A DNA stretch of 64,000 nt from Syntrophomonas wolfei subsp. methylbutyratica (GCF_001570625.1 NZ_BBQT01000011.1:1-64000); one strand, 5' to 3'. Shown: positions 52,307-62,562, numbered from the stretch's first letter. The notes: generated by a model from the sequence alone, not told the origin. Numbers and translations: made by a program.

Positions 52307-52720
52307 ATGGTTTATATCTACCCAGCTATATTTACACCTGATGAGATTGAAGGTCGTGGTGATGTATATACGGTTGATATACCCGACATTTCCGGTTGCA
52401 TCACTGAAGGAGAATCTATAGAGGAAGCCATATCCATGGCCAGGGAAGCTATAGCCGGTTGCATCTTAGCGATGAAGCAAGCAGGAGAACATATCCCTGC
52501 TCCCTCGAATTATAACGATATGAAAATGAAAATCATGTTAGATAGGGAATTTGTAACACTAATTGATGTCGATCTTAATGATTATTTACGCAAAAAAGAA
52601 ACGAAATCGGTCATTAAAACGGTTAGCCTTCCCCAGTGGCTGGCTATTATGGCTGAAGAGGCCGGTATTAGCTATTCTCAAGCTCTTCAAGAAACCCTTA
52701 AGGACCGCCTGGGGTTATAA
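52307..52720 (+). CDS. hicB: HicB antitoxin
   Basis: A 137-residue HicB: the partial RNase H-like domain (YTVDIPDISGCITEGESIEE, AISMAREAIAGCILAM) followed by a ribbon-helix-helix tail (KTVSLPQWLAIMAEEAGISY, SQALQETLKDRL). It neutralises HicA and should repress the operon by its C-terminal domain. It is convergent with sbcC, with seven bases between the stops. Confidence 0.93.
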   Translation: MVYIYPAIFTPDEIEGRGDVYTVDIPDISGCITEGESIEEAISMAREAIAGCILAMKQAGEHIPAPSNYNDMKMKIMLDREFVTLIDVDLNDYLRKKETKSVIKTVSLPQWLAIMAEEAGISYSQALQETLKDRLGL

Positions 52721-52727
52721 CGCCAGG

Positions 52728-55700
52728 CTACTGGAGTCGGCAGCCGGGGCCCTGCAGGATGCTGCGGCCTCCGAATTGGGCTATAACCTCTATCTGGGTG
52801 CTGATGCGCTCTTTTAAGGCGGGGACATGTGAAATGACGCCGATAAGCTTGCCATCCTGCTGCAGCCCGGCCAGAGTATTCAAGGCGGTATCGAGAACAT
52901 CTTCATCCAGAGCACCAAAACCTTCGTCTAAAAAGAGTGAATCCACGCTGACCTTGCGGCTGGCCATTTGGGATAGTCCCAGAGCCAGGGCCAGGCTGAC
53001 CAGAAAACTCTCCCCCCCGGAGAGGTTGGCCGTGGAGCGGATTTCTCCCGCCTGGTAATTATCAATGATATTTAACTCCAGGGGCTGTTCCTGGCTGCGC
53101 AGCAATATGTAGCGGTCACTCATCTTCTGCAGCTGGCGATTGGCATGCTTGATCATGATATCAAAGCTCAAGCCCTGGGCGAAATTACGGTATTTCTTGC
53201 CATCAGCTGAACCAATTAAATCATGCAGTAGCTGCCAGCGTTGCAGTTCCTTCTTTTGTTCCTCCACCCGCTGCAGTTGCGCCTGCATTTGCCGGCGGCT
53301 TTTCTCACTGTTTTCCAGCATGTTCCTGGCGGCTCCGATTTCTTCCCTTAGGTCAACTAACTCCTGCTCACCAAGCCGCTGTTTTTCCTCCAGTACTTCC
53401 CGGGCTTCTCCGCTTAGTTTCTGTTCTTTTTCTCGTTGCAGTTTATCCTGCCGGTCCAACAGGCGGGCCTGCAGTTCAGTGGCCTCCTTTTTTAAAGCTT
53501 CCGCTTTTTGGGCCAGGGCCTGCTGTTCCTCGGGAGAAAGGCTGGCCCTCCGGTAATCCTCTTCCTGCTCAAAACCGGCCTGCTGGAGCTTTCGGGTAAA
53601 ATTCTCCTCTGAACTCTGCAGTTCCGGCGCGCGATTTTGTATAGCAACCGCCAGGGTTTTCTCCCGCTCTTCCAAGCGCAGCTGGCGACGCTGCAGCTCT
53701 TGCAGATCTTCATGGGCCCGGTTAACCATTTCCTCACCCAGGTGTATTTCTTCATCCAGGCGGGCTTCTTCTTCATCCGGGTCGCGTTCGCCATATAGCG
53801 CAAAACGGGTTTCCTGCTGCCGGCGGTATTGTTCTCGCTGCTGCTTCAGCCGCTTTTGCTCAATCTGCAAAGCCGAGGCTTTATCTTCCAGCAGGATTCG
53901 CTTCTGCCCCACTTCGTTCTGTAGTTTGTCCACCGTCTTCTCCAGGTCCAGCTTCTCTTTCTCTTTGGCTTCCCAGCGCTTTTTCCGTTCATCCAGGGCC
54001 TTCTGAATAGCAGCCAGCTTCTCCAGAGGTAAATTAACCATGCCGTATGGGCTTATTTCCTGAAGGGTTTCCTCTTGCAGCTGCTCCAGCTCACTCTTTA
54101 AGCTCAGGTATTCCTTCTGCAGGCGCTCATCCTCCTGAAGGGCTTGTTTTTGCTGCAGGATCGCCGCCTGCAATTCTTTGTCGGATTGGATAAAAGCTGT
54201 GCGGCTTTTTTCATAGTGAAGAGTCAAGGTCCCTATATTTTTTTGCCATTTTTCTATCACTTTAAGCTGCCGCGCGTGGTTTATGCTATTTTGCCGGCTC
54301 TGATTGGCCAGTCGCTCAAGCTCATCCCGGGTCTTTACCACAGATATATCCAAGCCCAGGTCATTCATACCCTCCTGGCGCATTTTGCTTTCTTTTTCCA
54401 GTTGCTTTTTTGCCTGCTCTACTGCAGCACTGGCGTGTTCCAGTTCCTTATCTAACTTGCCCCTTTGTATTTCCTTCTTCTTTAAATCCTCACTTAGCTT
54501 CTTATGCTGCTTGCGGGCTTGATTGAGCTCCTTTTGGCTTTCATCCATCTGGGGTATATTCCCTTGAGCGTAGGGATGTTCGGTAGCCCCGCATAAGGGG
54601 CAGGCTTTGCCGTCTTCCAGCTGAGCCCGTTCCTCTTCCAAATCACGAATACGGTTAAGCAATAACACCCGGGTCTCCAAATCATCAATCCTGGCGGCTA
54701 AATGGCCAGCTCCCTTTTCCCCCTGCTCTATTTCCAATACCAGTTGCTTTTGTTGCTTATCCAAGTGTTGTACTGATTCCCGCCCATCCCTTATATTATC
54801 CTCCAGCTGAACAATCCTGTCCCATACCTGCCCCAGGTTTTGCAGCTTATCATCCTGCTCCTTAAATTGCTCCAGCTCATCCCGCCACCAGGCAATTTCG
54901 TACCCCTGCAAAGCCTCTTCCAGCTTATCCTGCTCCGCCTGCAGAACATCATATTGCTGTCTTTGCAGTTCCTTATTGCTTTCGTGAGTGGCCGCTATTT
55001 CTTCCCCGGCATCCAGCAGGGATTGCAGAGCAACAGCAGCCCGCTGACGCTCAAGCCCCTTTTGCTGCCAGGCTGATAAGAGTTCCTCCAGGCGCTTAAA
55101 GGCCCGGCTAATACCGGTCAGGTTAGCAAGCAAGGCCGCATCCCGGGCATTTCCCCGCCGGTATTCTTCAATGGCGAGCAGGGCCTGGCCCATTTCTTTG
55201 GCCTTCTCTACCCCGGCCGTTATTTCCCCCTGCAAAGCGGCACATTCGCTCTCGCCTGCACCAATGACCATTTCCATGCCTTTAATCACCTGGCCCTGCT
55301 GTTTAAGCAGGATATCCATTTCCCGTACTTTTTTAGCCGTTTCCCCTTCACTTTTACGTAATAAGTTAAGTTGAATTAATTCCTTGCGGGTGTTTTCCCA
55401 GCGTTCTGCGGCTTTGCCGGCGGCCTCCTTATACCGGGGCAGTTCTTCCCGGATTCGTTCTATTTCACTTAAATCACTTTTCTGCAAATCCCGCAGGTCT
55501 TTCAACCGGATATAGGGAGTATCCAGAACCGTGGCTTGCCAGGCCCTCTCCAAACGCCAGGCCTCCCCCTGAAAAGCCTGCTGTCGTTTTAAATATTGCT
55601 GCCATTGCGCCTCAATGTCCTTGATTTCATTTTCCAATCCTATCATGCGATCCAACCAGTCCAGGGTTGCCTGCAAACCTTTTAATTCTTCCTGCCGCTC

Positions 55701-56399
55701 CTTCCCCCGGGCTATTTTAGTTTGCATGTCCTGGCGCAAAGCTTTTTCTTCCTCAGTACTGAGCAGCTTTATCCCGCTTATTTCCGCTTGCAGGATCTCC
55801 AAACGATTCTTTTCCTCCCGCTGCCGTTCATGCACCTTCATGGATATTTCACTGTAAATCTCGGTTCCGGTAATCTGCTCCAGTATAGGAGCGCGCTCGT
55901 CTGCCGGAGCCTGCAGGAAGGCGGCAAATCCCCCCTGGGCCAGCATGATGGAACGGGTAAAGCGAGTAAAATTCATGCCGGTGATGCGCTCCACCCGGGC
56001 GGCAACATCCCGAATTTTGTTTTCCATGATTTGTCCGCTACGAGCATCAGCTATCTCATGTCTGGGGGGTTGCAGTTCTCCTTGTGGATTCTTCCGGGCC
56101 CGCTGCTGGCTCCAATGACAGCGGTAATAACCCTCCCGGTTCTCAAAGCTTATCTCGGCATAACAACTGCCGGTATGCCGGGACATAATCTCATTGCTGC
56201 TCTTGTTCACCCGCTCCAGGCGCGGGGTACGCCCGTAAAGAGCCAGGCAGATGGCGTCAAGAACGGTGGTTTTGCCCGCTCCGGTGGGTCCGGTAATGGC
56301 AAAAATACCATCTGACAAATAGGCCGGGTGGGAAAAATCTATTATCCATTCCCCCACCAGGGAATTTAGATTCTGAAAGCGTATCTGCTTTATCTTCAT
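52728..56399 (-). CDS. sbcC: Exonuclease subunit SbcC
   Basis: A 1223-residue Rad50-type ATPase. Walker A GPTGAGKTTVLDAICLALYG at the N-terminus, two very long coiled coils around the zinc-hook CPLC (near residue 600), signature NLSGGESFLVSLALALGLSQ and Walker B SLFLDEGFGALDED at the C-terminus. With SbcD it forms the nuclease that opens DNA hairpins and processes breaks, relevant to a region with many inverted repeats. Length is normal for clostridial SbcC. Confidence 0.96.
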   Translation of the reverse strand: MKIKQIRFQNLNSLVGEWIIDFSHPAYLSDGIFAITGPTGAGKTTVLDAICLALYGRTPRLERVNKSSNEIMSRHTGSCYAEISFENREGYYRCHWSQQRARKNPQGELQPPRHEIADARSGQIMENKIRDVAARVERITGMNFTRFTRSIMLAQGGFAAFLQAPADERAPILEQITGTEIYSEISMKVHERQREEKNRLEILQAEISGIKLLSTEEEKALRQDMQTKIARGKERQEELKGLQATLDWLDRMIGLENEIKDIEAQWQQYLKRQQAFQGEAWRLERAWQATVLDTPYIRLKDLRDLQKSDLSEIERIREELPRYKEAAGKAAERWENTRKELIQLNLLRKSEGETAKKVREMDILLKQQGQVIKGMEMVIGAGESECAALQGEITAGVEKAKEMGQALLAIEEYRRGNARDAALLANLTGISRAFKRLEELLSAWQQKGLERQRAAVALQSLLDAGEEIAATHESNKELQRQQYDVLQAEQDKLEEALQGYEIAWWRDELEQFKEQDDKLQNLGQVWDRIVQLEDNIRDGRESVQHLDKQQKQLVLEIEQGEKGAGHLAARIDDLETRVLLLNRIRDLEEERAQLEDGKACPLCGATEHPYAQGNIPQMDESQKELNQARKQHKKLSEDLKKKEIQRGKLDKELEHASAAVEQAKKQLEKESKMRQEGMNDLGLDISVVKTRDELERLANQSRQNSINHARQLKVIEKWQKNIGTLTLHYEKSRTAFIQSDKELQAAILQQKQALQEDERLQKEYLSLKSELEQLQEETLQEISPYGMVNLPLEKLAAIQKALDERKKRWEAKEKEKLDLEKTVDKLQNEVGQKRILLEDKASALQIEQKRLKQQREQYRRQQETRFALYGERDPDEEEARLDEEIHLGEEMVNRAHEDLQELQRRQLRLEEREKTLAVAIQNRAPELQSSEENFTRKLQQAGFEQEEDYRRASLSPEEQQALAQKAEALKKEATELQARLLDRQDKLQREKEQKLSGEAREVLEEKQRLGEQELVDLREEIGAARNMLENSEKSRRQMQAQLQRVEEQKKELQRWQLLHDLIGSADGKKYRNFAQGLSFDIMIKHANRQLQKMSDRYILLRSQEQPLELNIIDNYQAGEIRSTANLSGGESFLVSLALALGLSQMASRKVSVDSLFLDEGFGALDEDVLDTALNTLAGLQQDGKLIGVISHVPALKERISTQIEVIAQFGGRSILQGPGCRLQ

Positions 56400-56412
56400 G
56401 AACCAATCTCTC

Positions 56413-57639
56413 CTACTCTGCCATCACATCTTCCGTTAGCAGACAATCAAGAATCTCATTATACATCTGCAGCAGACTTTCCCTCTGCTCGGCTTCAACT
56501 TCGTAAGCCTCCAGACAACGCCGGAAAACCTCGCTATGATCCAGTTCACTAAGGACCTCCCCCTCTTCCATGAGGTTAATTACCTGTTGCCAGGAGCGAT
56601 TATCGCTTACCCGCAAAAGATCCAGCTCTGTTCCCGCTGTTGCTGCCTCCATTTGTTCCCGCAGGTCGCTGATTATTTCCTTTCCTTCATAGATGATTTC
56701 CAACCAGGCCTTTTGGGCCTTGGACTTCAGCTCTTCCAACTGCCGTTCAATCTCCTCCCGGTCGCCCCGGATACTATGTAAAGCTTTAAAAATGGGTACC
56801 TTAAGCGGCGTGACCTCCATTTGCCCGGCGCAGAAATCTACCATTATTACCTGCTTTTCCCGCAAGGCTTCCGTAAAACCCATGGGAATAGGGGCTCCCG
56901 AATAACGGCAATTCTCCCGGCCCCCGACCAGCTGGGACTTGTGTAAATGCCCCAGAGCCACATAATCGAAAACCGGTGGGAAATCATGGCCTACATGAGC
57001 CAGGGAACCGAGATAGAGTTCCCTGACCCCGTCACCTTCCACTGTGCTTCCCCCAGCAGCGAACAAATGCCCCATGGCCACCACCGGAACCGGTCCCGGC
57101 AAAGCAGATCTGATTTCTTCCGCCCGCCTTCCCACCAGCTCATAATGGGAGCGTATTCCCTCGACCAGCTTGCGGGCTTTATCCTCCAGGCTTTCACCTG
57201 CTTCCGCGCTGCGAATATCCCGATCGCGCAGATAGGGAACCGCAGCCACGATTAATTCCGCTTCCCCTTGCGCATCTTTCAAGAGCAAAACTTCATCATC
57301 CAGGCTTTCTCCGATCTTCCCCACTATGTATACCTGCAAATGGCGCAGCAATTCACGCGGAGCGTTCAAAAAAGTCGGAGAGTCATGGTTTCCCGCTGTT
57401 ATTACTACATGCCGGCAAGAAGATTCGGCCACGCGGCAGAGAAAGCGATAATACAACTCCTGGGCCCGGTTGCTGGGAGTAGTGGTATCGAAAATGTCCC
57501 CTGCCACCAGCAGGATATCGATACTTTCTTTTTCCAACAATTCCCCCAGCCAGTCCAGAAACTCTGCCGATTCTTCATATCTTTTGCGTCCTCGCAGGGA
57601 ACAACCCAAATGCCAGTCCGAAGTATGAATTATCTTCAT
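56413..57639 (-). CDS. sbcD: Exonuclease subunit SbcD
   Basis: A 408-residue Mre11-type nuclease. Metallophosphoesterase motifs: SDWHLG, GDIFDTTTPSN, GNHDSP, MGHLFAAGG and LGHLHKSQ. The C-terminal region binds SbcC. It precedes sbcC by 13 bases and both form one operon. Confidence 0.96.
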   Translation of the reverse strand: MKIIHTSDWHLGCSLRGRKRYEESAEFLDWLGELLEKESIDILLVAGDIFDTTTPSNRAQELYYRFLCRVAESSCRHVVITAGNHDSPTFLNAPRELLRHLQVYIVGKIGESLDDEVLLLKDAQGEAELIVAAVPYLRDRDIRSAEAGESLEDKARKLVEGIRSHYELVGRRAEEIRSALPGPVPVVAMGHLFAAGGSTVEGDGVRELYLGSLAHVGHDFPPVFDYVALGHLHKSQLVGGRENCRYSGAPIPMGFTEALREKQVIMVDFCAGQMEVTPLKVPIFKALHSIRGDREEIERQLEELKSKAQKAWLEIIYEGKEIISDLREQMEAATAGTELDLLRVSDNRSWQQVINLMEEGEVLSELDHSEVFRRCLEAYEVEAEQRESLLQMYNEILDCLLTEDVMAE

Positions 57640-57669
57640 GGCCTTCTCCTTTCAGCTAGATGAATCCCC

Positions 57670-59163
57670 TTATCTCCCTTGCAGGTATTCCACTGCCTGA
57701 GCGTATTGCTGGTCATAGCGATTTATTAACTCCTGCCGCTTCCGGTTCATGGCCTCCTGGGTAGTGAAATCCAAGATGCCGGAAGGGTAAAGCCGCTGTT
57801 CTTGCTGAAATTTCTTAATAGCGTTAAAAGTCTTAATATCCAGAGTCATATCCGGTTTATCCAGATCATAGCCACTGGCGAAAAGAATTTTTTCCGCGTT
57901 GTAAACCTCCAGGGAACTGCTGTCCAGTCCAGGTTTGCCACCTTTTTCCAGCGGCATCAGGTTGCTTATTTCCAAACCATTAATCGGCGTGGGATCTGAA
58001 ACCTTAATGTTCGGGAGCAGCCCCTGCCCGTCAATATACTTTCCCGATGGGGTGGTATAAATGCCGGTGGTAATCTTGGCCCATCCCATTATTTCACGGT
58101 CAGTGGCTTGAATGCCGTGACGAATCAACATTTCATTGCTATCCAGGCTGGAATCGGGATACAAACGGGCATATTTTTGATAGGCTTCGGGGCTAAGCAG
58201 GGGAACAACTGCCTGTACCCTGGCTTTGCCATAGGTTTTGTTTCCCAAGAGCACCCCGGCCTGGGAATCCTGTATGGCACCGGCTACTATTTCCGAGGCG
58301 CTGGCTGTCATGCCATTAACCAGCACCACCAGCTTGTACGGGGGAGATGGCAGCTCCGAAGTGTAAACCTTATCCTTCATGCCCGCTGCCTTGAACTTAA
58401 TGGTGGTGATGGGGCCGGCGGGAACAAAGTGGCGAGCCACGGCCAAGGCCTGGGTTACCTCACCGCCGGTATTGTCCCGCAGATCCAGCACCAGTCTGCT
58501 TATTCCATCCTTTTCCGCTGCCTCCAAGGCGGCCTCCAAGAATTCAGCGGTATTGGAATTGAAGCTGTCAATAGCTATGTAGCCTATTCCGCCCCGGTTT
58601 TCATAGCGGACGGGATTTAATTTGATGTCTTCCCTTTTTACTTTAAACTCCATTACATTTTTAATGCCGCTTCTGACTATCCCCAGATTAACTAAACTAT
58701 CTTTTTGGCCCCTGATCAATGTACTGACCTGCTCTACGGAATAGCCCATTACATCTTTTTTATCGACCGTAACTATCCGGTCTCCCGACAATAAACCAGC
58801 GCTTTCCGCCGGCGAAGAGGGAAAAACCCGGGTGATAACAATATAGTTGTCTACCTTGGATAGGGCTACCCCGATGCCTTCATAATTACCTTCCACCGAT
58901 TCCAGCATCGCCTGGGCTTCTTCACGAGTAAAAAAATCACTGTAGTCATCCAGACCCTGGAACATGCCCTTGAGTGCCCCCTGCGTAATTTGCTCCTCAT
59001 TGACCTCAAAATAATAGCGGTCTTTGATAAAACGCATCATTTCCTGCAGATAGCTGTTATCGACGGCATCAGCAGCGTTTGCCGGGATTGCTGAACCCAA
59101 CGGAGTAAGCAAGAGCATGAACAGGCTCAGGATTATTAGGACAGCCGAATTCCGGTTTTTCAT
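57670..59163 (-). CDS. S41-family C-terminal processing protease with PDZ and peptidoglycan-binding domains
   Basis: About 497 residues: signal peptide (VLIILSLFMLLLTPLGSAIP), PDZ domain (near 90-170, ESAGLLSGDRIVTVDKKDV), the S41 core with VLDLRDNTGGEVTQALAVA, catalytic Ser in NGMTASASEIVAGA and Lys in NKTYGKARVQ, and a C-terminal peptidoglycan-binding-like repeat (FNAIKKFQQEQRLYPSGILD). It acts outside the membrane on protein C-termini. ATG 59163 follows GAGGGGG by seven bases; GTG 59178 overlaps that site. Confidence 0.93.
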   Translation of the reverse strand: MKNRNSAVLIILSLFMLLLTPLGSAIPANAADAVDNSYLQEMMRFIKDRYYFEVNEEQITQGALKGMFQGLDDYSDFFTREEAQAMLESVEGNYEGIGVALSKVDNYIVITRVFPSSPAESAGLLSGDRIVTVDKKDVMGYSVEQVSTLIRGQKDSLVNLGIVRSGIKNVMEFKVKREDIKLNPVRYENRGGIGYIAIDSFNSNTAEFLEAALEAAEKDGISRLVLDLRDNTGGEVTQALAVARHFVPAGPITTIKFKAAGMKDKVYTSELPSPPYKLVVLVNGMTASASEIVAGAIQDSQAGVLLGNKTYGKARVQAVVPLLSPEAYQKYARLYPDSSLDSNEMLIRHGIQATDREIMGWAKITTGIYTTPSGKYIDGQGLLPNIKVSDPTPINGLEISNLMPLEKGGKPGLDSSSLEVYNAEKILFASGYDLDKPDMTLDIKTFNAIKKFQQEQRLYPSGILDFTTQEAMNRKRQELINRYDQQYAQAVEYLQGR

Positions 59164-59220
59164 CAAAATCCCCCTCACAGAATGTTTACAAAACCTTTAT
59201 TAGAACCCCCCATTGGGAAT

Positions 59221-60105
59221 CTATTCCGTCATTACCTCTACCCCGGTTTCGCTTACCCTCACGGTATGCTCCCACTGGGCAGACAGCGAATTGTCAGCCG
59301 TCACCGTAGTCCATCCATCATCCAGTTTCCGGCAGCGATAAGTCCCCACATTGACCATAGGCTCTACCGTAAAAGTCATATTGGGAACCAGCAGCATGCC
59401 GCTTTCCCGAGGGCCATAATGTGCTACAAAGGGATCTTCGTGGAATGCCAATCCCACCCCATGCCCGCCAAAATCACGCACCACGGAAAAACCATGTTTA
59501 TTGGCATACTGTTCTATGGCAAAAGCAATATCCCCAATGCGATTGAAGGGTTTGACCTGCTCAATTCCTAGATAGAGGCACTCCCGGGCTATCTTTACCA
59601 GTTTTTGGGCTTCAGCAGAGACTTCGCCTATCATGAACATCCGTGAGGCATCCCCATAATAGCCGTCTAATATGGAGGTAATATCTACATTTACGATATC
59701 ACCCTCCTTAAGTTTTCTCTCACTGGGAATACCGTGACATATAACTTCATTAATGGAGGTACAAACACTGGCGGGAAAACCCTGATAGTTAAGGGTTGCC
59801 GGATAGGCGCCGGCCGCGGTAAGCGCATCATTAACCCAGCGGTCAATTTCTGCCGTGCTGATTCCCGCTTCAATTCTTTCTTCCACCAGGTTTAGGATGC
59901 TTTTGGTCAACTGGCAGCTCCGGCGAATACCTTCAATCTGTGCTTCCGTTTTAATTAGCTTTCGATCCGGAACCAGAATACCCCTTCTCTTGAAATCCTC
60001 CAGGTAAAGGTCTTGCTCCATGTGGCACTTCTTATATTTCTTTCCACTCCCGCACCAGCAGGAATCATTACGCGATAAAGCGATAATCCATCCCTCCCTT
60101 TTCAA
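59221..60105 (-). CDS. map: Type I methionine aminopeptidase with SEC-C motif
   Basis: A methionine aminopeptidase with an N-terminal SEC-C zinc motif (CWCGSGKKYKKC). The five metal ligands are present: two Asp in NVDITSILDGYYGDASRMF, His in GHGVGLAFHEDP, Glu in FTVEPMVN and Glu in WEHTVRV. It removes the initiator Met from new proteins. The TTG at 60105 lacks a clear ribosome site and its first codons are themselves AAAAGGGAGGG; an in-frame ATT at 60087 follows that site at normal spacing and would give an N-terminus close to other SEC-C enzymes. Confidence 0.93.
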   Translation of the reverse strand: MKREGWIIALSRNDSCWCGSGKKYKKCHMEQDLYLEDFKRRGILVPDRKLIKTEAQIEGIRRSCQLTKSILNLVEERIEAGISTAEIDRWVNDALTAAGAYPATLNYQGFPASVCTSINEVICHGIPSERKLKEGDIVNVDITSILDGYYGDASRMFMIGEVSAEAQKLVKIARECLYLGIEQVKPFNRIGDIAFAIEQYANKHGFSVVRDFGGHGVGLAFHEDPFVAHYGPRESGMLLVPNMTFTVEPMVNVGTYRCRKLDDGWTTVTADNSLSAQWEHTVRVSETGVEVMTE

Positions 60106-60282
60106 GTATCAACCAGAATAATTATAGCATAAGCTCTTACTCCTCTCCTATCTGGCTTATATATCAGGAAGAACCGTCCCTGTGATATACCTGTGATATA
60201 TTATCCTTGCAGCAAAAAAGAAGGAAATACGCATAGAATTAAGAATATATTATAAAAAGTAAAAACGGAGAGGATGACGAAC

Positions 60283-60996
60283 TTGAAGAAAAACCTGTCT
60301 TTAACCCTGTGTTTGCTGGCCCTGTTCTTGTTAACCGCAGTAATAGCCGGTTGTGGACCCGCAAAAGAAAGCAGCGCCCCGGCTGATAAAGAGGCGTCAG
60401 CCCCCAGCAGCGACAAATCGAGTGGCAGCGAACCAGTATTAAAGGATTTACTGGGCAAAGGAAAAGCCGTAAATGAAATGTCCTTTGATTGCGAAACCCA
60501 GGTAGGGGAGCAGAAGATGCTGGTGAAAACCTGGATTAAAGGGAAGAAAGTACGCAGCGAAATGGAGAGCCCGGAAGCTGGCGGCAAGATTATTAATATA
60601 ATCGATAGCGCAGCAGGCGTAGTCTATGTTTACCAACCGGAACAAAAGGTGGCTACCAAGATGGACATATCCCTGGCCCAACAGGATGGTTCCAGTTCCC
60701 CACAAGAAGACCTGGAGGCTATGAACCCGGATAAGATGAAATATCTTGGTAAAGATACCATTGACGGGAAGAAGTGCCTGGTTTACGAAATTACCGAGGA
60801 CAATATTGGAAGCAGCAAAGTTTGGTTGTGGGAAGAAAACGGCATACCTCTCCGTATGGAAGCTACTGCTGACGGCGAAAAAATGGTGATAGAATACCGC
60901 AACATTAAAGTGGGGGGAATTCCCGATTCCATGTTTGAACTGCCTAAGGGAACCCAGATCATGGAGTTCAATATGCCCACTATGCCCACGCCATAA
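60283..60996 (+). CDS. Lipoprotein with LolA/DUF4412-like domain
   Basis: A lipoprotein of 237 residues: n-region KKNLS, hydrophobic core, lipobox VIAGC, a Ser/Ala/Asp-rich linker (about 30-60), then a beta-sheet domain like the DUF4412/outer-membrane-lipoprotein-sorting group (DCETQVGEQKMLVKTWIKGK, KCLVYEITEDN, KVWLWEENGIPLRM). It would bind a hydrophobic ligand or sense the envelope. The TTG at 60283 follows GGAGAGG at good spacing; the ATG at 60274 abuts that site. Confidence 0.8.
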   Translation: MKKNLSLTLCLLALFLLTAVIAGCGPAKESSAPADKEASAPSSDKSSGSEPVLKDLLGKGKAVNEMSFDCETQVGEQKMLVKTWIKGKKVRSEMESPEAGGKIINIIDSAAGVVYVYQPEQKVATKMDISLAQQDGSSSPQEDLEAMNPDKMKYLGKDTIDGKKCLVYEITEDNIGSSKVWLWEENGIPLRMEATADGEKMVIEYRNIKVGGIPDSMFELPKGTQIMEFNMPTMPTP

Positions 60997-61032
60997 AGAA
61001 TCAGCAGTTTCCGTTATGTTGTAGCACGATTA

Positions 61033-61072
61033 AAAAGCCAGGAGGAAAACGCCCGCCTGGCTTTTGTTTTTT
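61033..61072 (+). terminator. Terminator after the lipoprotein gene
   Basis: AAAAGCCAGG/CCTGGCTTTT, ten pairs, followed by GTTTTTTT. Confidence 0.85.
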
Positions 61073-61156
61073 TATTCAAATCATAAAAAAGGGCAAATCC
61101 GATTAAACTCTAGAGTAATCCAAGAATTTCTTTAGTTGGCTTGATACTGTCATCTT

Positions 61157-62452
61157 CTACCATATCATATGGCGCTCGGCCTCGCTTTTTAGATAATCGC
61201 GGAAATTAGGATGAGCAATATTGACCAGTTCTTTTACCCTCTCCCTTATAGAGCGCCCCCGCAAACAAGCTACCCCGAACTCGGTGATAACATAATCCAC
61301 ATCCACCCGTGAGGTGGTTACCACCGTACCGGGGTCGAAAAAAGGTACAATACGGGAAACTTTATCGTCCCGGGCCGTAGAGTAAAAGGCCAGAATGGAT
61401 TTCCCACCGGGGGATTCCTGCGCACCGGTAACGAATTCCTTATGCCCGCCGGTACCGCTGTAGAGACGAGAACCTACCGATTCGGCACAACATTGCCCGG
61501 TCAAGTCGATCTCCAGCATGGAGTTGATGGATACCATTTTATGATTGCGGCCGATAATGGCCGGGTCGTTTACCACGCTTCCCCGGTGAAACTCCACCGC
61601 CATGTTTTCATCCAGAAAGTCATACAGCCTCCGGCTGCCCAGCCCAACATCGGTAATAAACTTATCTTTCCACAGGGTCTTTTTTCGGTTGCTGATGGCT
61701 CCGGCCTCATAAAGATCCAGAATGCAATCACTAAACATCTCCGAATGCACCCCCAGATCCTTTTTATTTCTTAAGCTGTACGCTACCGCCCCGGGAATAC
61801 TGCCAAACCCGATCTGAATGGTGGAACCGTCTTCAATCAAATCCGCCGCATAAGCCCCGATCAGGTGATCCTTTTCCGTAAGCACCGGCGGATCCATGGT
61901 AGGGATTTCCCTTTCGCTTTCCACGATATAATCGATTTGCGAAATATGCACATGTGTATCGCCAAAGGTTCGGGGCAAATGGGGGTTTACCTCCATTATC
62001 ACCACATCAGCCTGCTCAACAAAGTCTTTTTCCAAAACGGTAGAAAGAGAAAGAGAGAGGTAACCGTGCTTATCCATGGGGGAGGCACAACCAAAAAAAA
62101 CATTGGGCCGGCGATGAAACGTACGCTTACTGCTGAATTGATGCAGTTGCAGCGGAACATAGGATACATTCCCCTGGGGGTGGGCCTGGCGGGGAGCCTT
62201 GCTGTAAAACCAGCTGTTCAAGAGAAATTTCCCTGCCAGTTCTGGGTTCATAAAGAATTCATATTCACCCATCATCATAGCATTGACTACTGAAACATTC
62301 TCCACTTTGTCTTTAATATGATGCAGATTACTCAAGAGGGTAACCGGCTCACAAGCAGCCAGGCTGCAGACAATCTCCTGCTTGCTTCTAACCGCTTCCA
62401 GCGCTTCCAGCACCGGAACCAGCTTGCGCTGATAGAGTTCCTTGTAATTCAT
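61157..62452 (-). CDS. Acetyl-CoA hydrolase/CoA-transferase family protein
   Basis: A CoA-transferase of about 431 residues of the 4-hydroxybutyrate or butyryl-CoA:acetate transferase group. The catalytic Glu is in GVHSEMFSD; IQIGFGSIPGAVAYSL and VDYVITEFGVACLRGRSIRE are family hallmarks. In a fatty-acid-oxidising anaerobe it would move CoA between acyl groups and acetate, activating a fatty acid or conserving the thioester. ATG 62452 follows GAGGTG; ATG 62464 would overlap that site. It has its own promoter and a 12-base palindrome upstream. Confidence 0.92.
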   Translation of the reverse strand: MNYKELYQRKLVPVLEALEAVRSKQEIVCSLAACEPVTLLSNLHHIKDKVENVSVVNAMMMGEYEFFMNPELAGKFLLNSWFYSKAPRQAHPQGNVSYVPLQLHQFSSKRTFHRRPNVFFGCASPMDKHGYLSLSLSTVLEKDFVEQADVVIMEVNPHLPRTFGDTHVHISQIDYIVESEREIPTMDPPVLTEKDHLIGAYAADLIEDGSTIQIGFGSIPGAVAYSLRNKKDLGVHSEMFSDCILDLYEAGAISNRKKTLWKDKFITDVGLGSRRLYDFLDENMAVEFHRGSVVNDPAIIGRNHKMVSINSMLEIDLTGQCCAESVGSRLYSGTGGHKEFVTGAQESPGGKSILAFYSTARDDKVSRIVPFFDPGTVVTTSRVDVDYVITEFGVACLRGRSIRERVKELVNIAHPNFRDYLKSEAERHMIW

Positions 62453-62501
62453 ACAACACCTCATATTTTACGAGTTTTATGCTTCAATCATTGGTAACAG
62501 T

Positions 62502-62562
62502 ATTATAAACCAGGGCTATCCTATTGACAATTTGCTTGTTACTCTACTGTATCATCGATGAT
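62502..62562 (-). promoter_or_regulatory. CoA-transferase promoter and palindromic site
   Basis: Minus strand TTGTCA (62530-62525), 17 bases, TATAAT (62507-62502) is near consensus. The perfect palindrome ATCATCGATGAT (62551-62562) is centred about 29 bases upstream of the middle of the -35 box, suited to an activator or repressor. The rest of 62465-62782 shows only the terminator below. Confidence 0.6.
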
